From the NCBI RefSeq assembly GCF_026183895.1, contig NZ_JAPFQI010000016.1, positions 1 to 64,000 on the forward strand: DNA of 64,000 bases. Direction: 5' to 3'. Each line of letters begins with the position of its first letter. Position 1 is the first letter of the stretch. The notes below the pieces were generated by a model that searched no databases, was not told the DNA's origin, and saw nothing but the letters and a program-made list of their open reading frames with translations. Of this stretch, positions 7,953-16,670 are shown piece after piece. This DNA comes from Sabulicella glaciei. GTDB taxonomy: Bacteria; Pseudomonadota; Alphaproteobacteria; Acetobacterales; Acetobacteraceae. The position numbers and the translations under genes were made by a program.

Positions 7953-8541
7953 GAGACCCGCCGCTCACCCCTCCCGCAATCATTGCGAAGTCGTTCCGAA
8001 GCGAGCTCTCACACCAGGCCACCGAGGCTCTGGCGAATTTCTCATTCCGATGCCGCCACGTCGTCTATTGCTTCCCTTTATGCGATCACATCACAAGGAT
8101 GATTTGATGATCGCGAAATAGCCAAAGAACAGAAAATGCAAATCTCTTGAGATCCATGGATCTCCGACGCCTCATGATCATCTCGCAGGCGGCTCAAATG
8201 ATTTGCTTTTTCATGCCGAGGAATGCAACGTTGCGGAGAAGCGGGGAGGGAGCTTGTTCATGCGAGGGCTGTGCTTCTCCTATTGGCGTGAGCAAACATC
8301 TTGTGACGGATTGGGTGCAGTCGTGGCTCGGGAGACGCCCGGAAGCGGCGAGATTCTGGCCTCGCAGCCGAATCCTGCGACCGTCCAACGGGCTGCGCCA
8401 TGTCCGCCAACCCTCATGAATTTTCCGGACTAACACTCCACCGGACTACCATCGCGGAGCAGGTCACGCGACACTGGGCAAAAGAATCACCAGCGGTCGC
8501 ATTGTCTCCAGTTCTCTCGGGAGAGTAGGGAGGATGTGCCG
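7953..8541. other. intergenic region upstream of the giant operon, with a 16-bp palindrome
   Basis: No supported gene in about 590 bases; short open frames on both strands have no family resemblance. The part from 8080 to 8220 is relatively AT-rich and contains the perfect palindrome GAGATCCATGGATCTC (8149-8164), a possible operator or protein-binding site. The promoter of the giant operon should lie in this stretch or between 8420 and 8520, but I cannot pick boxes with confidence. Confidence 0.35.
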
Positions 8542-11500
8542 ATGTCGACGCCGCTGGCCGACCTGTTCAGTGGCCCCTTCGGGTCCCTTTTTCGGGACAT
8601 TGCGGACCGCTTCACGACGGATGGCGTCACCTCGACGCCCTTTGCTGGCGGAGTCCAGCATAGTGGCACGCTCAAATCCGTCCGAACCGACCCGATCGAC
8701 CTCGGCTTCGGCGAGCTGGAACTGCTGGGGATCACCGCGGGTGTTCCGTTTCGCCTTGCCGAGTTCGATAGCCCAGATGGGCATTGGCACCTCGACATCG
8801 TCTCGAACGGGCTGAGCCTCAAGCTGCGCGACCTGTACGGCGCCGACTTCGTCAAGGAAAGCGGAACGACCCCGCGGCGGCTGATCCGCCGCGCGACCGA
8901 CACCGCAGTGGTGATCTCGGGCGACGCGACGATCCGATTTGCCAAGGCCTCGGCCGACGCACCGGTGATCCTGCTGTTCGTCGAGAACCTGTCTGCTGCG
9001 GATCCGCTCGCCGACACCGGTGCGGTGGTCGAACTACGCTGCACACCCAAGCACTTCTTTTTCGGCACTTCCCAGTTCGGCATGACGCTGGCGGAGGTGC
9101 TGTTCGACGCCTCCGCGACCTTCTCGCCCAGCTTCGTGATCGGTCAGGGGCAGACGAACGAGTGGATTGGGTTCGCCGTGTCCGAGGCGACCTTCTACGC
9201 ACCGCCGAACGCGATAGGCCGGGGCGGCTTCTCCGGCGGCGTGCGCAACCTGCTGATCGGCAGCCCGCGCGGCGTGCAGGGCGAGTTCGAGATCCAATGG
9301 GGGCGCGCGCCGCTCGATCCGTCGACCTTCGTATTTACGCAGGCCGGCCACCCGCAGACGGGCGCGACCGGGAGCGGCAACGCCCGCCTGGTCGCGATCA
9401 CCGGCGGCCAAAACGACGACGTCGCGATGACCGCGAGCTTCGTCGCCTCGCAGCCGCCCGAAGGCGGCGCCGTCACGGACTGGAGCGCCACCTGGCGCTG
9501 GCCCGACGGAAGCGAGAGCAACGGCGATGCCGCGACCGGTCAGGTGCGCCATGGCCAGGTGCTCCGCGTCGTTCCAGAAGAACGCATCCCGGGTCGGCCC
9601 ATGGTTCGCCATCCCGAGATCGTGTTCCGCTTCATCGCCGCGGGCGAAGTGCCCGAGATCGACATCATCACGGCCGGTACCTCGGTCGTGAACGCGGTCC
9701 ACATCGCTGGTCCGCAGGCCGAGATCGCGGGACTGTCGTTCCGCGCCCGCTCCACCGCCCCAGTCGCCGGCACGTTTCGCTGGAAGGTCGAGCCCGACGG
9801 CGCCGAGCAGACCGGCACGTCGGTGACGATCCCGACCGGCGAGCTGTCCGGCGACAAATATTTGGTGCTGCGCGAGACCGACGCGAGCGGCCATTCCCGG
9901 ATCGCGCGGATACGCCTGCAGGTCGTCGAGGGCGTGACCTTGCTTGTCGGCAGCGAGGACGGCGTGGTGGCAGCGCCTTCCCCGACGAGCCCGATCACGC
10001 CGGCCGGTGTCGAGGGAACGTACGACCTGCCCGACTATCATGCGCGGGCGCGCTTCACCGCAATCCTGGACGATGCCGAGATCGACACCTCGCGGCCCGA
10101 GAAGGTGATGGTGCCGTCGGGCGGACTGGCGCTGGTCACGATCCCATCGGTCGGGGTGCCGCCGACCGTCGAGCACGACCGCCATGTCGAGATCCTGTTC
10201 GAGTTCGCGACCGGGCGCGCCTTACGTTGGGGCGCGGACCGGCCAGCGGGCATCGGCCAGGGCGGCGACGAGGCGGGCTTGCAGCGCCAACTGCTGCAAT
10301 GGGCGGCCAATTATCCGGGCGCCGAGTTCCTCGTCGTCGGGCGCTGCGACGATGTCGGCAGCGACAGCCTGAACGCGACGCTCGCCCGTACCCGCCGCGA
10401 TACCGTGGTCCGCTTCCTGACGACCGCGCCGGCGGGCAGCAACCTCGTCGCGATCGATCCGTCGAGGATCACCGCCTGGGGTGAACAGGACGGGCAGCCT
10501 GGCAGCGTCGCGACCAGCCCGCTCGACGACGAGGAGAAAGCGGCGCAGCGTCTCGTCCTCGCGACCGACGCCGGCGGTAATCCGCTCACCGATCGCAGTG
10601 ACTGGATCAGCGGCGCGGCCGCCCCGACCGAGCCGCGGCGCGAGCCGTTCCGACGCGCCGACATCTACGCCGTCGGCGGAACACCTGCCGCAGGCGCCGT
10701 CCGCCGCGAGCTCGATCCGGGCCGCGCGCCCGACCTGCGTCGCATGCTGATGCCCGGCGAGACGGCTGATCCGGTGCCAGCGACGGTGACGACACCGGAA
10801 CTTGATTATCGCGTGAAGCTGCTGGCCGCCTGGGACAAGCCGACAGGGGAGGGATGGAAGGACCTGATACCCTCCAAGGCCGAGTTCGAGTATGCGTGGT
10901 CGCCCGCGGACCAGCCGCTGCCGTCGCTGGGCGGAAAACCCGTCACGCTTGAGGTGTTGACCGTCTACGGCAACTGGCGCCACGACGACGCGAGCGGCTT
11001 CACGCGTGCGCAGCTCGGCATCCGCTCGGACGGCGATCCCGACGGGTTGGTCCGCATCGACCAACAGAATCTTGTCGCCGCCCTGGCGCTTGGCCCGGTG
11101 CTGTTGTCCGGCGTCAATTCGACGACCGATGCGGTGGAAACCGGCGCGCGGGTGGCCGCGCTGGCGGCGGGCGTCGCCTTCGCACAGGTCGATCTCGGCG
11201 GTGGGCCGCTGCTCGGCACCGCGTCCAAGGCCGCGATCAAGAAGCTCGAGGCAACGGCCCAGATCAAGAACGTCGACGATGTCGGTGATGACTATAAGAT
11301 CAGCCTGACAAGCGACTATACGACCACGCTTCACGTCAATACGGGCCGGCTTGGCCTTCGCACGCATCCCGACCAGCCGGCGAAGTTCCGCTACAAGGAC
11401 GTCGGGATCGTTTTCGACCAGTCCAAGTCCAACTTCTGGGACAAGATCGCTCTCGCATACCCGACCGATGCGCTCAGCATCGAGGATCCCGGGCGCTGGC

Positions 11501-14500
11501 AGATCGACGGCGTGCTTGGCCAGCTGCTCCGCGCGGTCGAGACGGCACTCGGCCAGGGCTCGATCTGGATCGAGACGCGCTTCGCCTTCGCGCTGTCTAT
11601 CGGCGTGGTCGAGGTCAGCGAGGCGGTCATCCGCGTCACCTTCGACGGATCGAGCCCGATTCCCGCCTTCTCGCTGCGCGGATTGGTCGCGAAGATCGAC
11701 GTTCCGGCGACCGTGAAAGGCGAGGGGCGGCTGCGGATCGAGGATCCGGGCGGCGTGATCAAGGCGGGCATCGACCTCGAGGTCATTCCGCTCAAGCTCA
11801 AGGCCTCCGCCGCCTTCGCGATGGCGCAGATGACGACGCCGGAGCCGTTCACCTTCGTGAACCTCTACGCGAAGGTGCAGTTCCCCGTTGGCATCCCGCT
11901 TGGGCCGTCGGGCGCCGCGCTGCACGGCTTCATCGGGCAGACTGTAATCAACGGCACGCGCGACGTGATCGCTTCGACCGACATCGTTGCCCGTGAGATC
12001 GGCTGGTGGCGCAAGAACCCCGAAGACAAGTACAAGCCGCTCAAGAACCAGCACGCGCTCGGCATCGGCGCCGTGGTCGGCACGCTGCCCGATGCGAGCT
12101 TCTCGCTGTCGGCTACCGGGATGATCGTCGTCGCCTTCCCGGATCCCGAGGTCATCTTCGCGGTCGAGATCTCGCTGCTCTCTGTCCCGGACAAGACGCC
12201 CAAGGAGAAGAAGGACGGGCAGAGCGCGTCGATCACGGGACTGATCGTCATCAACGACGAGGCGGTCGCGCTCGCCGCGCAGGCACGGTACGAGATCCCG
12301 AAGGTTCTGCAGGTCACCGTCCCGTTCGCGGCTTACTTCCCCTATTCGGGCGTCGGCACCTATGTCCGCATCGGGTCGGACGGGCAGTCGGGCCGCGCTG
12401 GCGAGCCAGTCACGCTGACGTTGCTGCCTTCGACGCTGAACCTGAAGGCCTGGTCGTACCTGATGATCGAGCAGGATGGCCTGCCCAATTTGGGCGGCGA
12501 CCCGCGCTTCTCGTTCCAGGGCTTCTCGGTCGGCTTCGGGGCCGGCGCCGGACTGGAGTGGAAGGCGGGCCCGATCCGCCTGTCCGCCTCGATCAAGCTG
12601 CTCGCCGGGATGGGCACCGACCCGCTGCTGATCAAGGCCGGGATCTTCGTGAAGGGCGAGCTTGATCTCGTCGTCATCTCGATCTCGGCGCGTGGCGAGA
12701 TCCTGCTCACCTACCAGGACAGCCGGATCTGGATGGACGGCGAGTTCTGCGGCGAGGTCGACCTGTTCTTCTTCTCGCTGAAGGGCTGCGTTTCGTTCCG
12801 GATCGGCAGCGACATGACAGGCCCGCCGCCGCCGCCGCTTGCGCCAGTCGCGAGCATCTTCCTGACCGACCGCGGCGGCCGGGTGATGGGCGAGGCGCTG
12901 CGCGACGGCACGGGCACGATCCAAGCGCTGCCAATCTTCGATTTCGTGCAGATTGGCGACAAGGTCGAGAACCGTGGCGTGGCGCCCAGCGGCAACCATA
13001 CCGTGTGGGCCGACACCGCGCCGCTGGTCAACTTCCGCCACTACATCATCGATGCCGAGGCCGGCACGCGGCAGTTTGAGCGGGCGGCGCAGTATTCGGG
13101 GCAGGTCTGGTTCGGCTCCAACCGCCTGAAATACGCCTATCGGCTGGATGGTGTCCGGCTGGTGCGCGACTCCGACGGCGCGCCGGTCACCGGCGCGCAG
13201 CCGCTCAAGGCCGGCTGGCAGACCTCGCCGGCGCGGCAGCCCGGCAGCGGGGGTCCGGTGGTTCCGTCGGGCGCGGAGACGCTCAGCCTCAAGCTGCTCG
13301 ATTGGCAGCCCTGGGGGTGGGCGCTGCCGATGTCCGACGGCGGCGAATCCGCGCCAGGCGATCCGGCTGATACGGTCGGCAATCTCTGCCAGCCCCTGCC
13401 GACGCCCACGCGGTCCTGCCTGTTCGGGCGCGACGCGCGCGGCTTCGGACCCGACCGGATCGGCCTGTTCCACGAGACACCACCGTCCGCGCCCTATCCG
13501 AGCTGGTTCACGCTGATCGGCCGGCCCGGCCTGCGCATCGGCGGCACGGTCCTCGAAGGACCGGCGCTGACCGGGCTCGTCGCGTCGGCGGGCGCGCTGC
13601 CGCTCCCGGGCGGCGTGATCACGCTGTCGCAGCCGGTCGCCGGCCCGCAGGGGTCGCTCCAGCAAGGCTATCGCCTCCCTGCGGCGCAGCTGGCGACGCC
13701 GGGGCAGGTTTCGGTCACCACCTTGCCGTGGCTTGCCGAGTTCGACCGCACGATCCGGCGCGGGTCGCTGCTGCTCCTGATCTGCGACGCGCGTGGCGGT
13801 CGCGCGACGGAGCCGCCGCGCGACTGCTACCGCTTCACAGGGCTGCCGCTGGGCAAGCAATTCTCCGCGCTTGAGGTGCCGCGTTTCAAGCTCGAGGCCA
13901 TGCGTGCGGAGCGACCGTTCACGATCACCGATCGCGTCGACCTGACGCATAGCGGCGGGATGCTCGGTACCGACCAGCAGCCCGACGTGCTGATCGCCGA
14001 GCCCGGCCTCGTCATCCGGCCGACCACGCCCGTCCGCGCGATTGAGCTGCATTTCTTTCGCGGCGGCCCGCTGTCGGCCGCGATCAACTGGCAGGACGCG
14101 GCCGGCAACGGCGACGTGATCAAGTTCGAACCGGACGAACAGGGCGCCAGGACGGTTCGCATCGATGCGTCGGCCGACCTCGCCGAGATCGCGATTCGCG
14201 TGAAGGGCGGGATGCTCTTCCTAACCGAGATCTGCACCCCCGAGGCCGGCGGCGACCACACCTGCTTCGACTTCGGCAAGGTGCCGTTGCGCGCGGTCGC
14301 GCAAGGCAGCTTCAGCCATGGCGGCGTCACCTTCACCGTGCTCGACCCGACGATCGGCTTCAACCTCGCCGACTGGGTCGACGCGCGGCCATCCCCTGCC
14401 ACGCGCGGACAGGATCACACGGCAGAGCTGCGCTTCCCTGACAAGGGGCTCGAGATGCGCCTGGCGGAGGCGTGGGACGCGATAGACCTCGGCGTCTGGA

Positions 14501-16668
14501 GCGGCGGCGGCGGAATCGTCGCGACCGCGTTCGACACGCGCGGTAACGTGATCGACCAGACGCGCGCCGATGCGCACGATCCGGTCGCGCTGCATCTGCA
14601 GGGTCCCGGGATCGTGCGGGTAATCGTCTCCGGCGGCAGCAACGAGGCAGTGCTGTTCCGCGTCTGCCGACGCCGCACCGCGCTGGCCGACCAATGCGTG
14701 ACCTTCGGCGACAAGGCGCAGCGCGGGCTGAAGACGCTCGAACGGAATGGACTGACGTTCACGCCGCGCAGTGATGCCGAGACACTGATCCTCGCCGATA
14801 TCGGGCGCGAAACCGAGCCGGTCGGAGCCGGGCGCGATGGTTCCGTCGAACTGATCGTGCCTCCCAAGGGCTTGGTGATCGCCACCGGCACGCCGCGCGC
14901 GTCGCTGACGCTGTTCGTGCTCGCGCTCGGCGATGCCCGCGTCCAGGCGGCTGCCTTCGACGCAGCGGGCACGAAGCTCGCGACGGCGACGGGCGGCGGC
15001 GCGGGCAACTCGCTGGTGCGCCTTGTCGTCGCCGCCGCAGGCATCGTCCGGGTTGAGGTGAGCGCGCGCGGCCGCGCCGCGGTGACGCGGGTGTGCAGCG
15101 AGGCGCCGCAGACCGGCATGCTCGCGCGCGCGGCAACGACCGGCGGGCTGCCCATGGTGACGACGCGACTCGGCGCGCAGGTCGAGCGCTGGCCGGGAAC
15201 GGTCGTGGGGGCCGTCGTATCGCAGGAAGGTCGCCCCTGCCGCCTGATGCGCTTCGATCAGCCGGCGACGCTGGTGGATGCACCGGGTTTCGACATCGTC
15301 GCTCCGGCCGGCCTCAGCGTCACGCTGCTATCAGTGTGCGGCGTGGACACAGTTGCGGACGTTGCACAGGCGCAAGATGCCGCGGCGCGGGCCGATCTTG
15401 GCGCGACGGTCGGCGGCGCATCGAGCGCCGATCCCGCCGTTCCCTCTCGCGAAGTGCTGCTCGAACCGGGTGAGACCTATCGCATCGAGGTCCTCTGGAG
15501 CTGGCAGGCCTGGACTTCGAACCCGGCCGGGACGGACAGCCCCGGCGCGCCCGATCCCGCCAAGTGGCAGCCCGGCGCGTCCGAGACGTTCCGCTTCCGC
15601 GTGGCGGCTGAGGAGCTGGCCCCGACCGGCACGCAGGACGGGCTGAACGAATTCAAGTTCGATCCGCGCGACATCGTTCGCTACCTCGGCCGCACTGAAC
15701 CGGCCGACGGCCGCGACGTCGTCTTCACCAACGATCCGCTCTGGGTGCACTTCAACGCCGGGCACGTCGAGGCGCTGGCGGATCGCTACGAGCGCGAGCT
15801 GGTGCTCGAGGTGAAACGCACCGATCCGCCGCCGCAGCCGGACCAAGCGTCGATGGACTTGGTGGTCTTCCCGTTACTCATCGAAATCATCAGGGCGAAG
15901 GGCGTTCAGTCGGTGATCTCGGTCGCCGAGCAGCGGATCAACCAGGCCATTCTCGACGCGCCGTGCCTGCCGGACGACCCGGCGGTCGGTGGCCGGTCGA
16001 TCGGCGGCCGGTGGAAGCTGGCGCCGAACGCGATGTACGATTTCAACCTGCTCGCGGTACGCAAGGGTGCGCCACCGGCCGCGCGGGATCCCGTCGTCGT
16101 CAACGCGACCCGCTTCAAGACCTCGCGCTACGCGACGCCGGCCGAGCTGCTCGAGGCAATGGGGTTCGCGACGAGCGGCGCCGCGCCGATTCCGCCCGAG
16201 GAGCTGCTGCTCGGCGACGCGATGACGTTGCCGACCGGCCCGCTATCGGTTTCGGACCGCGACATGGCAAACGCGCTGGCAGCGATCGGCGCCGACACGC
16301 TGCCGCTTCCGGGAGATCGGCCGCGGACGATCGCGCTCTGGCGGCGGGTGGGCACCGGCTACCGGATCGTCGGCTTCCTGGCTGACTCGCCCGAACCGAT
16401 GCGCCGTGAGGCCGCGGTGCTGGTCAGCAGCGCGGCCGTCGACTCGGTGCGGTGCGAGCCTGACCGGCTGCTGGTCGACGGCACGGCGTTCCTGCCGGTC
16501 CGTGCCACGCTCAACTGGACGCGGGTGTTGTTCGTCACCGCCAGCCCGGTTGCCCCCGCCGCCGAAGGCGAACTCGCCTTCCGGCTGCGCGTTGCGCCGG
16601 GTGGCATGCTGATCGGCAAGCGCACGTTGCGCGCACGTCCGCTCATGCTCGACACGGAAGGGTTCTGA
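8542..16668 (+). CDS. giant multidomain beta-rich protein with an OmpA-like domain, unknown function
   Basis: About 2708 residues from the ATG at 8542, chosen because GGGAGG lies 8 bases before it; the GTG at 8536 is too close to that site. There is no signal peptide, lipobox or membrane helix. An N-terminal beta-rich region spans about 1-540. An OmpA-like segment at about 545-660 includes HVEILFEFATGRA, FLVVGRCDDVGSDSLNATLA and RRDTVVRFL. A long repetitive beta region at about 940-1425 (ending FFFSLKGCVSFRIG) resembles, to my eye, the uncharacterised DUF6603 class, unverified. Three tandem modules of about 135 residues (1762-2185) are headed by paired cysteines. The C-terminal 400 residues are not recognised. 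The next gene starts 2 bases after the stop. Recombinase debris on both sides suggests transfer. Could be a surface, tail-like or polymer-binding protein. Confidence 0.75.
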   Translation: MSTPLADLFSGPFGSLFRDIADRFTTDGVTSTPFAGGVQHSGTLKSVRTDPIDLGFGELELLGITAGVPFRLAEFDSPDGHWHLDIVSNGLSLKLRDLYGADFVKESGTTPRRLIRRATDTAVVISGDATIRFAKASADAPVILLFVENLSAADPLADTGAVVELRCTPKHFFFGTSQFGMTLAEVLFDASATFSPSFVIGQGQTNEWIGFAVSEATFYAPPNAIGRGGFSGGVRNLLIGSPRGVQGEFEIQWGRAPLDPSTFVFTQAGHPQTGATGSGNARLVAITGGQNDDVAMTASFVASQPPEGGAVTDWSATWRWPDGSESNGDAATGQVRHGQVLRVVPEERIPGRPMVRHPEIVFRFIAAGEVPEIDIITAGTSVVNAVHIAGPQAEIAGLSFRARSTAPVAGTFRWKVEPDGAEQTGTSVTIPTGELSGDKYLVLRETDASGHSRIARIRLQVVEGVTLLVGSEDGVVAAPSPTSPITPAGVEGTYDLPDYHARARFTAILDDAEIDTSRPEKVMVPSGGLALVTIPSVGVPPTVEHDRHVEILFEFATGRALRWGADRPAGIGQGGDEAGLQRQLLQWAANYPGAEFLVVGRCDDVGSDSLNATLARTRRDTVVRFLTTAPAGSNLVAIDPSRITAWGEQDGQPGSVATSPLDDEEKAAQRLVLATDAGGNPLTDRSDWISGAAAPTEPRREPFRRADIYAVGGTPAAGAVRRELDPGRAPDLRRMLMPGETADPVPATVTTPELDYRVKLLAAWDKPTGEGWKDLIPSKAEFEYAWSPADQPLPSLGGKPVTLEVLTVYGNWRHDDASGFTRAQLGIRSDGDPDGLVRIDQQNLVAALALGPVLLSGVNSTTDAVETGARVAALAAGVAFAQVDLGGGPLLGTASKAAIKKLEATAQIKNVDDVGDDYKISLTSDYTTTLHVNTGRLGLRTHPDQPAKFRYKDVGIVFDQSKSNFWDKIALAYPTDALSIEDPGRWQIDGVLGQLLRAVETALGQGSIWIETRFAFALSIGVVEVSEAVIRVTFDGSSPIPAFSLRGLVAKIDVPATVKGEGRLRIEDPGGVIKAGIDLEVIPLKLKASAAFAMAQMTTPEPFTFVNLYAKVQFPVGIPLGPSGAALHGFIGQTVINGTRDVIASTDIVAREIGWWRKNPEDKYKPLKNQHALGIGAVVGTLPDASFSLSATGMIVVAFPDPEVIFAVEISLLSVPDKTPKEKKDGQSASITGLIVINDEAVALAAQARYEIPKVLQVTVPFAAYFPYSGVGTYVRIGSDGQSGRAGEPVTLTLLPSTLNLKAWSYLMIEQDGLPNLGGDPRFSFQGFSVGFGAGAGLEWKAGPIRLSASIKLLAGMGTDPLLIKAGIFVKGELDLVVISISARGEILLTYQDSRIWMDGEFCGEVDLFFFSLKGCVSFRIGSDMTGPPPPPLAPVASIFLTDRGGRVMGEALRDGTGTIQALPIFDFVQIGDKVENRGVAPSGNHTVWADTAPLVNFRHYIIDAEAGTRQFERAAQYSGQVWFGSNRLKYAYRLDGVRLVRDSDGAPVTGAQPLKAGWQTSPARQPGSGGPVVPSGAETLSLKLLDWQPWGWALPMSDGGESAPGDPADTVGNLCQPLPTPTRSCLFGRDARGFGPDRIGLFHETPPSAPYPSWFTLIGRPGLRIGGTVLEGPALTGLVASAGALPLPGGVITLSQPVAGPQGSLQQGYRLPAAQLATPGQVSVTTLPWLAEFDRTIRRGSLLLLICDARGGRATEPPRDCYRFTGLPLGKQFSALEVPRFKLEAMRAERPFTITDRVDLTHSGGMLGTDQQPDVLIAEPGLVIRPTTPVRAIELHFFRGGPLSAAINWQDAAGNGDVIKFEPDEQGARTVRIDASADLAEIAIRVKGGMLFLTEICTPEAGGDHTCFDFGKVPLRAVAQGSFSHGGVTFTVLDPTIGFNLADWVDARPSPATRGQDHTAELRFPDKGLEMRLAEAWDAIDLGVWSGGGGIVATAFDTRGNVIDQTRADAHDPVALHLQGPGIVRVIVSGGSNEAVLFRVCRRRTALADQCVTFGDKAQRGLKTLERNGLTFTPRSDAETLILADIGRETEPVGAGRDGSVELIVPPKGLVIATGTPRASLTLFVLALGDARVQAAAFDAAGTKLATATGGGAGNSLVRLVVAAAGIVRVEVSARGRAAVTRVCSEAPQTGMLARAATTGGLPMVTTRLGAQVERWPGTVVGAVVSQEGRPCRLMRFDQPATLVDAPGFDIVAPAGLSVTLLSVCGVDTVADVAQAQDAAARADLGATVGGASSADPAVPSREVLLEPGETYRIEVLWSWQAWTSNPAGTDSPGAPDPAKWQPGASETFRFRVAAEELAPTGTQDGLNEFKFDPRDIVRYLGRTEPADGRDVVFTNDPLWVHFNAGHVEALADRYERELVLEVKRTDPPPQPDQASMDLVVFPLLIEIIRAKGVQSVISVAEQRINQAILDAPCLPDDPAVGGRSIGGRWKLAPNAMYDFNLLAVRKGAPPAARDPVVVNATRFKTSRYATPAELLEAMGFATSGAAPIPPEELLLGDAMTLPTGPLSVSDRDMANALAAIGADTLPLPGDRPRTIALWRRVGTGYRIVGFLADSPEPMRREAAVLVSSAAVDSVRCEPDRLLVDGTAFLPVRATLNWTRVLFVTASPVAPAAEGELAFRLRVAPGGMLIGKRTLRARPLMLDTEGF

Positions 16669-16670
16669 TC

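Noticed and set aside
10222-14052. 1276-codon minus-strand frame opposite the giant gene
   Set aside because: Composition is dominated by Arg, Gln, His, Asp and Gly, typical of the antisense of GC-rich genes. The plus-strand frame is longer and has protein-like domains.
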